Assembly (NCBI GenBank): GCA_002005505.1
Contig: KV908355.1
Coordinates: 1-40,000 of the forward strand
DNA length: 40,000 bases
Direction: 5' to 3'
DNA from: Botryococcus braunii
Taxonomy: Eukaryota > Chlorophyta > Trebouxiophyceae
The translations under genes were made by a program, and so were the position numbers. This document shows, in pieces, positions 1-9,300 of the stretch. How positions within the stretch are numbered: the stretch's first letter is position 1; each line of letters begins with the position of its first letter. The notes beneath the pieces were generated by a model. The model saw nothing but the letters and a program-made list of their open reading frames with translations. It had not been told where the DNA came from and ran no database searches.

Positions 1-1
1 T

Positions 2-1688
2 GCCTGCTTGCATGGGAAACAAACTGTGCAGCCTTTTAAACCAACAGGCACTGCTTGCACTAGTAAATTAGAAGTTGTGCATATGGACCTTATGGGCCTA
101 GTCTCACCAGAAACTTATGATGATGAGAAATATGCACTTAATGTCTTAGATGAATTTTCTGAGATGTCAGCAACCATTCTACTCAAGTCAAAGGCAGATG
201 CATCAAGAGAGGCAGTTAATTTATTGACTGAGTGGCAGACCCAGCACGAGTGCAAGGTTAAGTTTATCAGGACCGACAATGGTACTGAGTTTTCTGGTTT
301 AGAAAAGTTCTGCAGGAAAAATGGTGCAGTCCACCAAAAGACTGCACCATATGCACATCAACAAAATGGGAAAATTGAGAGGCTGAACAGGACTCTGCAG
401 GAGAAAGCAAGAGCCATGCTGACTGCCTCGAGCCTACCTCCAGAGTATTGGGGTGACTCTCTCTTAACTGCAAACTATGTTAGGAATTTGTCTGCAGTTT
501 CAAATCATGATAAGACCCCATTTGAGATGTGGTTTGGCACTGTTCCTGATGTCAGTCACTTACGTGTTTTTGGGAGCAAGTGTCATGTCATGATTGAAAA
601 GTCCAAAAGGGATGGTAAATTTAGCCCTGTCAGTAAGGAGGGTATTTTCTTGGGCTATGATGGGCACAGCAAGAATTATCGTGTTCTCATAGATTCCAAA
701 GTCACAGTGTGTGCAAGACAATTTGTCAAGTTTGAGGAGGCCTTGTCTGATGATGATGAAATGCCTGATCTCCTTGATGTGGTGAATGATGAAGAGGACT
801 TTCCTATAGATTCTGAAACTGCAATCATTGGAGAAGATGTGCATGAAATTTCTGAAGACTTGTCTCCTGTTTCTTTGGCCTCTTTGGGCACTGATCCAAG
901 TGTCATAAGGTTTGATCAACTAAACCTTGAAAGGGCTAAGTTTATAAGTCAAGAAAACACTAACCTTGGGGAAAATCAGGACGTTGCAGGTCCTGAATCC
1001 CATGGCTCGGACCCGCGTCCCGTTCAGGATGTTCCACAAGTGGTCCTCCAACAAGGTATAGTTAATGAGGCTCCTGATGTCGAACTTGAGCCTGTTGAGT
1101 TTGATTTTCTAGGTGCTGGGGTCTCACACTCACCTGCTGGTCTCTTTGGGGGTAGATATCCGGACAGAGTTAGGAACACAGTACTCCAAAATGAAGCAAA
1201 TTCAGTTGAAATTTTCAGTGGTTATGTGCAAGTGCAAAAAGACACACTGATAATTGAGCCAACAAAGTATATAGATGCAATAAATTCACCTGAGAGTGAC
1301 AAGTGGGTCAGTGCAATGCAAGACGAGATGAATTCATTGAAAGCACTAGGGACCTGGTCATATGTTGTGGTTGATGACAAAACCAAGAAGAAGGCTCTTC
1401 CAGTTAAGTGGGTTTACAAAGTAAAACTTTCTGAAACTGGAGAGATTGAGAGGTTTAAGGCTAGGCTTGTGGCCAAAGGCTTTAAACAAATTTATGGTGT
1501 TGATTACACTGAAGTGTATGCACCAGTTTCCAAGCACTCAACTCTAAGATATGTGTTGTCTAAAGCAGTTGAGAGAAACATGCAGGTCCATCAAATGGAT
1601 GTGAGCACTGCATTTTTGCATGGAGACCTTGAAGAGAAGGTCTTCATTCAGCAGCCAGAAGGGTTTCACATTGGTGGGCCTAACACTG
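2..1688 (+). CDS. Copia pol, left part: integrase and start of reverse transcriptase (interrupted)
   Basis: The frame is open at the window edge, beginning within the zinc-binding pre-integrase region (CLHGKQ). The integrase core shows Asp at 86-88, Asp at 275-277 in the RTDNGTEF motif, and Glu at 377-379 in QQNGKIERLNRT, the Copia DDE signature. After an acidic low-complexity linker comes the reverse transcriptase start, with PVKWVYKVK, FKARLVAKGF and the first catalytic Asp in the MDVSTAFLHGD motif (about 1595-1627). The apparent stop at 1691-1693 belongs to the Gypsy LTR. The remainder of pol is at 10892-12009. The product would be a polyprotein for reverse transcription and integration. 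Confidence 0.95.
1684..1688 (+). repeat. Gypsy target site duplication, left copy
   Basis: CACTG directly precedes the 5' LTR and recurs directly after the 3' LTR at 10887-10891. Removing one copy plus the Gypsy element restores the Copia reading frame exactly. Confidence 0.93.
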
Positions 1689-1929
1689 TGTAACAGGGGT
1701 TCAACGATCGGGTGAACCTCGTGACGCATAACAGCGTTACACGTGCACTAGCGCACCGGTGGTGCTGCTGTGCGGGGAGAGATTGGACAAGATAGAGAGG
1801 TGTTAGGATAGTCTAGGCACCTAAAGGCTTGGGTTTAGAGTTATAGAGACCTTGGGCGAGAGGTGGAGCCCCATTATGTAAGGTTCGTTGCAGTCGGGGT
1901 TTGGGACCTTTGCCGATCGGTCCGTGACA
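1689..1929 (+). repeat. Gypsy 5' LTR, 241 bp
   Basis: Starts TGTAACAGGGG and ends GTCCGTGACA. It matches 10646-10886 at 240 of 241 positions by direct reading. The length is short for Gypsy LTRs but within range. No convincing TATA box was seen. Confidence 0.96.
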
Positions 1930-1930
1930 G

Positions 1931-1942
1931 TGGTATCGGCGA
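1931..1942 (+). other. Probable tRNA primer binding site of the Gypsy element
   Basis: TGGTATCGGCGA begins one base after the LTR. The first seven bases match the usual initiator-methionine tRNA primer site of plant retrotransposons (TGGTATC); the rest diverge. Position supports the call, while tRNA identity is uncertain. Confidence 0.6.
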
Positions 1943-1953
1943 GAGGGGCTTAG

Positions 1954-2388
1954 GCCCCTTTCGTGAGCCGACTGAGTCTAGAAAGGTATATTTATTTATG
2001 TAATTTAATAGAAGAGGAATTTGCCGCTTGGGAGTTAGATTTAGCGAGGAGACGTCGTGAAGTCTCACAGGGCCCCCAACTCGACGATCCCTCTCGTTCC
2101 GTACAATCTGATGCCTCAATAACTTCAGAAATGGCGCGGAGAGAACTTGATGATTTACGTGCGCAGCTGGATGAGTCCCGAGAGCGGGAAGACGCGCTCC
2201 AAACTCAGATCGACGAACTCCGTGCGGAACAAGAGGCACGACCCACTCCCGTAATTCGTACGCATATGCCTGACAAATTTGAGGGCCGAAAGGATGATTT
2301 GGAGCAATTTTTAGAGGATGTGCGTTCGTATTGTGTGCTTACTAATCTCCCACTTGACAAGCGAGTGGATTACGCGGTGCGGTGCCTG
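1954..2388 (+). CDS. Gypsy gag, N-terminal part (disrupted)
   Basis: The frame is open from 1954. The first in-frame ATG is at 2131, yet the residues before it (for example EEEFAAWELDLARRRREV) look protein-like, so a non-AUG start or an unrecognised leader is possible. From 2131 there is a charged, coiled-coil-like stretch (ARRELDDLRAQLDESRERE) and then the beginning of a retrotransposon gag domain (MPDKFEGRKDDLEQFLEDV). The frame is broken at 2388 by the terminal-repeat element and continues without loss at 5079. Gag would form the particle shell. Confidence 0.85.
2374..2388 (+). repeat. 15-bp target site duplication, left copy
   Basis: GCGGTGCGGTGCCTG, part of the gag codons for VRCL. The second copy is at 5064-5078. 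Its identity to the right copy and its exact restoration of gag make it a true target duplication. Confidence 0.92.
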
Positions 2389-3370
2389 TAGAAAAAGGAA
2401 GATGGGGGCGAGAGCCCTAAACTCCCACCCCACTACTCCCAGGAGTTTGACCCGGCAGAGTTACTAATAAGGAAAACCCCCCCATCCCAGCAAGAGAATA
2501 TCACATGGGTTCCATACGGACGTTCAACCCCCCCCCCCCCCTTCCAATTTAGCTGGACACCTAAAAAACTACCCCCTCCCCCCCCCCCCCCCCAACCGCC
2601 CACACCCACAGTCCTGTGTAATGAGTTGTGGACATGGTTGGGCGGTGGCATTTCCGTACCTGTAACTGAAAGGTTGGGTGGGACCCCTGCTGGCAGATGT
2701 GGCCAGCACCATACCCCAGAAGGTCCGTTTACATGCATACAGTGGGCTGTGGTGTGTTGGGGTCATATAAACAGTGCATGATGATTTGCCTGTAAGGGAG
2801 TCTGCATAGCAAGGCCACGCGTTGCGCACCAAATTGAAAATGACTAGGGGCTATGTGAGAGGTGCTAACAGGGAGGACAACCAGTAAAAGCACCCTCAAC
2901 AAACGGCTAAACAGTTGCTGTGCATTAGAAACCGGAAAAGATTAATGATTGTGGGTGGTGAGTAATTGTGCGGATCAGGATCAGCCAATGGAGCACCGAT
3001 GGTCCGCATATACCGCCCGAAATCCCATCGCAGTACCCGTACAGAATCCCCAGAAATAAGTATGATGCAAAAAACAAAAAATTTAGGGACAAAACAGAGG
3101 CAGGCGCGCTGATTCAATGTGGAAGTTGGTGTTGCGGACCCTGCCACCATGTGCTCGCTCTCCAGCCACAGCAGCATAAACAAGCTTAGTCGAGGTTACG
3201 AGAGACGACGAGAAGTCATTAGGGCCCACACCTGCACCGGACAGAGCTCATGGTTAGCGGTCTGCGTGGACTGGGAGGTCCACGAACCGCGAGCTCTGGA
3301 AGTAGGCTGGCGCTGGCGAGACGAGGGGTGGCGAAGGGAGAAAACGTGGCGGTCCAGGAGGAAGGAAAAA
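2389..3370 (+). repeat. Left terminal direct repeat, 982 bp
   Basis: Over 99% identical to 4081-5062 by reading. I see three isolated substitutions (for example cgag/caag near 2409 and agttgc/agatgc near 2914) plus differences in two long C runs. It holds an inverted repeat AAACTCC/GGAGTTT near 2411-2443 and a TATA-like CATATAAACA near 2764. The open frames in it are low-complexity and I do not support any as a gene. Confidence 0.93.
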
Positions 3371-3491
3371 ATTGGAGTGGGGAAAGTGAGAGGCGGGTCT
3401 GAAGCTAGTGACTCTCACGCCAACACGTGTCTGGGTTGGGTGGTGTGTGTGTGTGTTGGGGGGGGGGGAATGTGGGTGCGCGTGGTGATGT

Positions 3492-3534
<43 letters not shown>

Positions 3535-3550
3535 TTTGTGGGTGTGTGGG

Positions 3551-3629
<79 letters not shown>

Positions 3630-4080
3630 AGTAGGCCCGCTCCCAGGCCGCCTACCCCTCTGCAGCCCCGCCCCAGCCTCCGACGCTGTGCAATGCCTCA
3701 TACGCGATCCCGGGCTGCCCCGGGAGGAAAAATATCCCTGCGTAACCGATAATGAGAACATCACCCACGAGACGCCGGCAAAGCACCAGGGTGGAGTTGT
3801 TGCAGAGTGCAAGGTCGACCAAGGCAGGTACTGCACAAACGATACAGGACCGTTATAACGCAAGCCTCCCTTGTGGGGTCTGAACGGTATAAATTTACCA
3901 AAGAGACTAGCCCGAGTGTGTACCTCCTACCCCACTCCCCCAAGGAATAGTGCTACCCAGTGTGTTCCTCCCCCATTTGTGTAAAGCCGACATCGCAGGA
4001 GGCCCCGAAGGACGTCTGTCAGCCGGGCTTGCAGGTACATAATCCGTATAGGAGGCGGGTGCCAGTACCCTCAGATGCTG
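3371..4080 (+). other. Unique middle of the terminal-repeat element, with (GT)n tract
   Basis: The first part contains a (GT)n tract from about 3432 to 3626. The remainder is non-repetitive and has no recognisable coding region, though TATAAATT occurs near 3888. No primer site or polypurine tract typical of an LTR element borders the flanking repeats. Confidence 0.8.
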
Positions 4081-5062
4081 TAGAAAAAGGAAGATGGGGG
4101 CAAGAGCCCTAAACTCCCACCCCACTACTCCCAGGAGTTTGACCCGGCAGAGTTACTAATAAGGAAAACCCCCCCATCCCAGCAAGAGAATATCACATGG
4201 GTTCCATACGGACGTTCAACCCCCCCCCCCCCCTTCCAATTTAGCTGGACACCTAAAAAACTACCCCCTCCCCCCTCCCCCCCCCAACCGCCCACACCCA
4301 CAGTCCTGTGTAATGAGTTGTGGACATGGTTGGGCGGTGGCATTTCCGTACCTGTAACTGAAAGGTTGGGTGGGACCCCTGCTGGCAGATGTGGCCAGCA
4401 CCATACCCCAGAAGGTCCGTTTACATGCATACAGTGGGCTGTGGTGTGTTGGGGTCATATAAACAGTGCATGATGATTTGCCTGTAAGGGAGTCTGCATA
4501 GCAAGGCCACGCGTTGCGCACCAAATTGAAAATGACTAGGGGCTATGTGAGAGGTGCTAACAGGGAGGACAACCAGTAAAAGCACCCTCAACAAACGGCT
4601 AAACAGATGCTGTGCATTAGAAACCGGAAAAGATTAATGATTGTGGGTGGTGAGTAATTGTGCGGATCAGGATCAGCCAATGGACCACCGATGGTCCGCA
4701 TATACCGCCCGAAATCCCATCGCAGTACCCGTACAGAATCCCCAGAAATAAGTATGATGCAAAAAACAAAAAATTTAGGGACAAAACAGAGGCAGGCGCG
4801 CTGATTCAATGTGGAAGTTGGTGTTGCGGACCCTGCCACCATGTGCTCGCTCTCCAGCCACAGCAGCATAAACAAGCTTAGTCGAGGTTACGAGAGACGA
4901 CGAGAAGTCATTAGGGCCCACACCTGCACCGGACAGAGCTCATGGTTAGCGGTCTGCGTGGACTGGGAGGTCCACGAACCGCGAGCTCTGGAAGTAGGCT
5001 GGCGCTGGCGAGACGAGGGGTGGCGAAGGGAGAAAACGTGGCGGTCCAGGAGGAAGGAAAAA
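4081..5062 (+). repeat. Right terminal direct repeat, 982 bp
   Basis: Second copy of the terminal repeat, exactly 1692 bp from the first at both ends. It ends in a GGAAGGAAAAA tail followed by one G and the target duplication. The bases CTG precede both repeats (2386-2388 and 4078-4080), so the true left boundary could overlap the target by up to three bases. Confidence 0.93.
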
Positions 5063-5063
5063 G

Positions 5064-5078
5064 GCGGTGCGGTGCCTG
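5064..5078 (+). repeat. 15-bp target site duplication, right copy
   Basis: GCGGTGCGGTGCCTG, identical to 2374-2388. The gag frame resumes from here. Confidence 0.92.
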
Positions 5079-6074
5079 GGGAAGTCCGTGAAAAAGGTAT
5101 GGCTGGCTAAGAAAGCCAATTACCTTAGAACAAACCCAGGTACAGCCCTGACTCTTGAAATCTTTGGACAACTTCTGGGCAGTGTCTATGACAATAGTGA
5201 TAAAATCACCAAGGCAAGGGACAAGTTGGATGGGGTTTTTCAGGGTTCTGATACCCTAGAACGTTATGTCGAAAGGTTCACAACACTGCTTTCAGAGGTG
5301 GAAGTGGGGGGAGAGCTGTCTGGGGGGGAGAAAATTCATCGCTTTAGAAAGGGGTTGCGCGACGACTTAAAAAAGGTGGCTGTCCTTGACCCCACCACTG
5401 GGGCTCCTTACCAAGACATAGATGCATTGATCAGTGCACTAACAAAGTATGATGCTGCCGTGGGAGGCACGGCGCAGGGGAAAAGACAACGTCTTGGGGG
5501 CCCTAGTGTGGCAGCCACCACTGCCGTCGAATATGCCTACCCCACAGCCACCCCGGACGGGACATGGACAGGATACAACTATGGCTATGGTTATCAACAA
5601 GCCCCAACGTATGCTGCGGCTCCCATGGCCATGGCCCCAGTCTACCCTCAAGCAGGTCCATTAGCCTCCATGGCAGGTGGGCCTTCCCTGTATCCCCGTA
5701 GGGATGGGGTACCACCCTCAATGCGGGTAGATCGCCGCACTGGGTTCAACCCCGAGAGGCAGTGTTTCTCGTGTCAGAGCATGGGTCATAAGGCGTGGGT
5801 GTGCCCTTTCAAACAAATGGCTGAACACCCTGAGATCCCCCTCACTGCTTTTCAGTTGCACATTGCTCAACAGATTGTGAGGGACCGGCGGGCTCGGGGA
5901 GTTCCACTTCCTGTCATCCCTGCACAGTTTGCAGAGATGGTGAATAGGGGCCAAGCATATGGTGGGGTGGGAACGGGCGGGACTGGACCAGGTGGTAGGA
6001 CTGGGCGTGGGCGCGGACGGGGCCGGGGACGAGGACGGGGCTACGGAAGAGGGCGGGGACGGGCTAGAACATGA
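5079..6074 (+). CDS. Gypsy gag, C-terminal part with zinc knuckle and RG-rich tail
   Basis: Continues the gag domain cut at 2388 (KKVWLAKKANYL, then a helical region to about 5420). A segment rich in Y, A, P and Q follows. A single CCHC zinc knuckle at 5763-5804 has the spacing Cys-x2-Cys-x4-His-x4-Cys, the retroviral nucleocapsid type that binds RNA. The protein ends in a long RG repeat, also suited to nucleic acid binding. The stop TGA at 6072-6074 overlaps the ATG at 6071-6073 of the next ORF. The frame is intact, as expected for a young copy. Confidence 0.93.
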   Translation, partial: GKSVKKVWLAKKANYLRTNPGTALTLEIFGQLLGSVYDNSDKITKARDKLDGVFQGSDTLERYVERFTTLLSEVEVGGELSGGEKIHRFRKGLRDDLKKVAVLDPTTGAPYQDIDALISALTKYDAAVGGTAQGKRQRLGGPSVAATTAVEYAYPTATPDGTWTGYNYGYGYQQAPTYAAAPMAMAPVYPQAGPLASMAGGPSLYPRRDGVPPSMRVDRRTGFNPERQCFSCQSMGHKAWVCPFKQMAEHPEIPLTAFQLHIAQQIVRDRRARGVPLPVIPAQFAEMVNRGQAYGGVGTGGTGPGGRTGRGRGRGRGRGRGYGRGRGRART

Positions 6075-6355
6075 TCATGGAACAATACCTCACCACATTT
6101 TCTCCTTATCCTACTTTTTATTCTTCTTTAAAACAGCAAGCGGGACAACTTTTAGATTGTTTATTTTCTTGTAGCACTTCTTTGGAAGTTCAGCCCGATG
6201 GTACACACTTACCACAGTTTGTTGTTGTTAAACGGGGGGAAGTTGAACAAACATTATCACGCTTTCGGCAAGACCAGCTTGGGACACCTCAAATGCATGC
6301 TTGCTTTGTCTTAGGGGCAAAAGTTGCCAAAAGTGCGACCAATTTCCCTTTTTGA
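6071..6355 (+). CDS. Short middle ORF between gag and pol, 94 residues
   Basis: Starts at the ATG that overlaps the gag stop (ATGA at 6071-6074), in the -1 frame relative to gag, and ends in TGA at 6353-6355. It overlaps the pol frame, which is open from 6247. I do not recognise the sequence; by position it would form the N-terminal part of a protease-pol polyprotein. The heptamer CCCTTTT sits in the correct phase just before its stop, and a -1 shift there would fuse it to pol. Alternatively, this is a region damaged by two small indels. The intact flanking frames and nearly identical LTRs favour a functional layout. Confidence 0.6.
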   Translation: MIMEQYLTTFSPYPTFYSSLKQQAGQLLDCLFSCSTSLEVQPDGTHLPQFVVVKRGEVEQTLSRFRQDQLGTPQMHACFVLGAKVAKSATNFPF

Positions 6356-9300
6356 AGGGCATGCGTGTGCTCCTGCAAGGGAAAAAAGATAGGAATATTC
6401 CCTATTCCTATGTCGTTTACTATGCACCTCCCCAACATTGCATATCATTTTGTCAGGCACTAGCACATCCAGACCTTGCCTTCATCTTCAATATCAGGTG
6501 TGGGGGGGTCAGTGGAGTCGCTCTGGTAGATACCGGGGCAACCCACACATTTGTGCGCAGGTCTTTTGTGAACACTTTAGGCCTTCGGCCGGTGAACACT
6601 TCGGTGTCTGTCCAATTGGCAGATGGCCAAACAATGACCTCTGCCGGCACTGTTTCTTTAAGGTTGCATTTGTCAAGAACTTACGTTGAACAAAGGAAAT
6701 TCATAGTCTGTGACAGGCTCTTGGATGGTATAGATGTCATTTTAGGAAATGATTTCTTGAAAGACCGGGGCGCATTCATAGACTACGCGCAAAATGCCTT
6801 GCATTTGAAGCCGGCACACTTCCCTCACTACATAACTCTCCGAAATAATGCGATTGTGCCCGAGACAAGCCCAATAAATCATACTAAGATTATTTCAGCA
6901 ATAAGTGCAAACAGGGCTTTACGGAAGGGTGCTCAAATGTTTTGGGGAGTCGTGCGAGAGGAGACAAAGGAGGGGACAATGGGGAATGGAAGGGACCAGT
7001 CATGGGAGGAGATTGTATTGGGGAAGGTGGCCTCGGCTACCATGAAAGAAGAACCTCCCCCATGGGATACAGATGAAGCCACCGACCTTAACCTAAACTC
7101 TCGGGATGCAATTGGTAGTATGACTGGCAAACCAAAGGAGCTGCGAGAACTTCTGTTGCAGTTTCTAGATGATTTCCCAGATAAGCTGCCAGAGTTGCCA
7201 CCAGATAGGGGGGTAGCTCACACTATACCAATGGAACCAGGTCATGTACCCCCGTGCCGACCCACCTATAGGCTTGCTGAACCTGAAGTCAAAGAATGTA
7301 GGCGGCACGTCGAAGAACTCTTAACCCAAGGGTTCATTAGGCCTAGTTCCTCTCCTTATGGCAGCCCAATTCTGTTTGTTAGAAAAAAGGATGGTTCTTT
7401 CCGTATGGTCATCGACTATCGAGCGGTCAATAATCTCACAAGGAAAGACAAATATCCATTACCAAGAATTGACGATTTGCTAGATAAACTACAAGGCTCA
7501 CAATATTTCAGTTCGTTTGACCTGTTGTCGGGTTACCACCAAGTACGACTGCATGAGGCGGATGTACCCAAAACAGCATTTAGGACACCTTTTGGGTCCT
7601 ATGAGTTTTTGGTTATGCCCTTTGGGCTGACGAATGCTCCGTCAACTTTTCAAAGGTTGATGAATTCAATATTTCACGACTTTATTCGTGAAGGCTTCGT
7701 CGTTATTTATCTAGATGACTTGTTACTCCACAGTCAATCCTTAGAGGATCATTACCAACATTTGGCACGTGTGCTCGAGCGGCTCCGGGAACAGAAACTG
7801 TATGCTAAGTTATCCAAATGTGACTTCCTAACGTCAGAGTTGTGTTACTTGGGACATGTTGTTGGACGGGACGGGCTGAAAGTGGATCCGGCTAAAGTTA
7901 AAGCTATCAAGGACTGGCCAACTCCCACTACGGCGACGCACGTACGGCAATTTCTGGGGCTAGCCAACTACTTCCGCAAGTTTGTCAAAAACTATAGTAC
8001 GATAGCTGCCCCACTTACCCATCTAACTGGCAAGACTCCATGGATTTGGGGCAACACCGAGCAACATTCTTTTGATAGTCTCAAAAATGCCTTAGTCAAT
8101 GCTCCCACCTCGGTATTGCCAAATCCACAAAAGCCGTACCGTGTCGTTACCGATGCTAGTGACATAGGAGTTGGTGCAGTTTTATTACAAGACCAAAAGC
8201 CGGTCGCTTATTTCAGTAAAAAATTCAATTCAGCTGAGACGCGATATAGCACAACTGAAAAAGAACTTTTAGGAGTCTTATATGCTTTGAAAGAGTGGCG
8301 CTGCTATGTCCTAGGCACCTCATTTGTTGTTGTCACTGACCATAAGGCTAACAGCTTTTTACAAACCCAATCTCTCCTTTCACCCAGAAGGGCGCGGTGG
8401 GCCGAATATCTGCAACAATTTGACATTAAGTGGGAATGGTCACCTGGGGTTGGCAACCCAGCAGACCCACTTTCAAGATGTCCTAATCTGGCCGTGGCCA
8501 ACGTGTCGGGTGGACATCTGGGGGAGCACTCTCTCCTTGTCGAAGCGGATATGATGGGGGCAGGGGAGGCTGCAGACTCTCACTCCCTACCCTCGCAACT
8601 GGAAGGAATGGAAGCATGGGTGCGGGTTCTAAAGGATGCTTATTTAGTTGATGGATGGCTCTCGCGTAAACAAAACCGTCGGAAATTGGCCCACCGGAAC
8701 GGGTTCTGGTATAAAAACTCGCGTTTGTATGTGCCCTGGCATTACGTTTCAGTGGACGGGGCGGAAAGGAACCTCCGTAGGGAAATACTTGAAAATCTTC
8801 ATGGACCCCCAATAGTGGGTCATCAAGGGCGGGACAGGACAATCGAGCTGGTCGCCAGATCTTGGTGGTGGCCAGGGGTAAATGCAGATGTAACCGACTA
8901 TGTAGCGCATTGCGACTCGTGCCAAAGAGTAAAACCTTTTTCAGGCTTACCTGTAGGGTTGTTACACCCCTTAGAAATCCCTTCTCGAAAATGGGAGTCC
9001 ATGTCCATGGATCTCATCACGGGATTACCTAAGACCAAATCTGGGTACAATGCAATTTGGGTTGGGGTTGATAGATTATCTAAATTTGCCCATTTTGCGC
9101 CGACGTCACAGGAGGCCGACGCCGCTGACATTGCCCAACTATTGCGCACGCGTGTCTTCACTTTACATGGCTTTCCCCGTGAGATAGTTTCAGATAGAGA
9201 CCCACGTTGGGTGGGCAAGTTCTGTCAGGAGTTGTTTAGGCTCACGGGGTGCCGGTCCGCCTTGTCTACTGCTTTCCACCCCCAGAGCGACGGCCAGACT

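Larger units (their letters stand above)
2389..5063 (+). mobile_element. Unclassified 2.7-kb element with 982-bp terminal direct repeats, inserted in Gypsy gag
   Basis: Direct repeats of 982 bp (2389-3370 and 4081-5062) flank a 710-bp middle. A 15-bp target duplication, GCGGTGCGGTGCCTG, is present at 2374-2388 and 5064-5078; deleting the insert with one copy restores gag. The ends are TAGAAAAAGG and GGAAGGAAAAAG, not TG...CA, and no primer site follows the left repeat. No gag, pol or transposase is recognisable, so the element is non-autonomous. The long duplication and A-rich 3' end suggest target-primed retrotransposition (LINE-, SINE- or Penelope-like), whereas the terminal repeats resemble LTRs. 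The class is unresolved. Strand is given as + only because the A-rich end is on the right. Confidence 0.85.

Noticed and set aside
2433..2738. Minus-strand ORF present in both terminal repeats (also 4125-4430)
   Set aside because: It spans C/G runs that differ between copies, with Gly-run translation and no domain; duplication follows from the DNA repeat.
2389..5063. Hammerhead ribozyme in the terminal repeats
   Set aside because: No CTGATGA...GAAA core seen by eye on either strand; a covariance search is still needed.
6389..6411. Perfect 9-bp hairpin ATAGGAATA/TATTCCTAT as frameshift stimulator
   Set aside because: It starts 36 bases after the heptamer, too far for a standard -1 stimulator; kept only as a curiosity.
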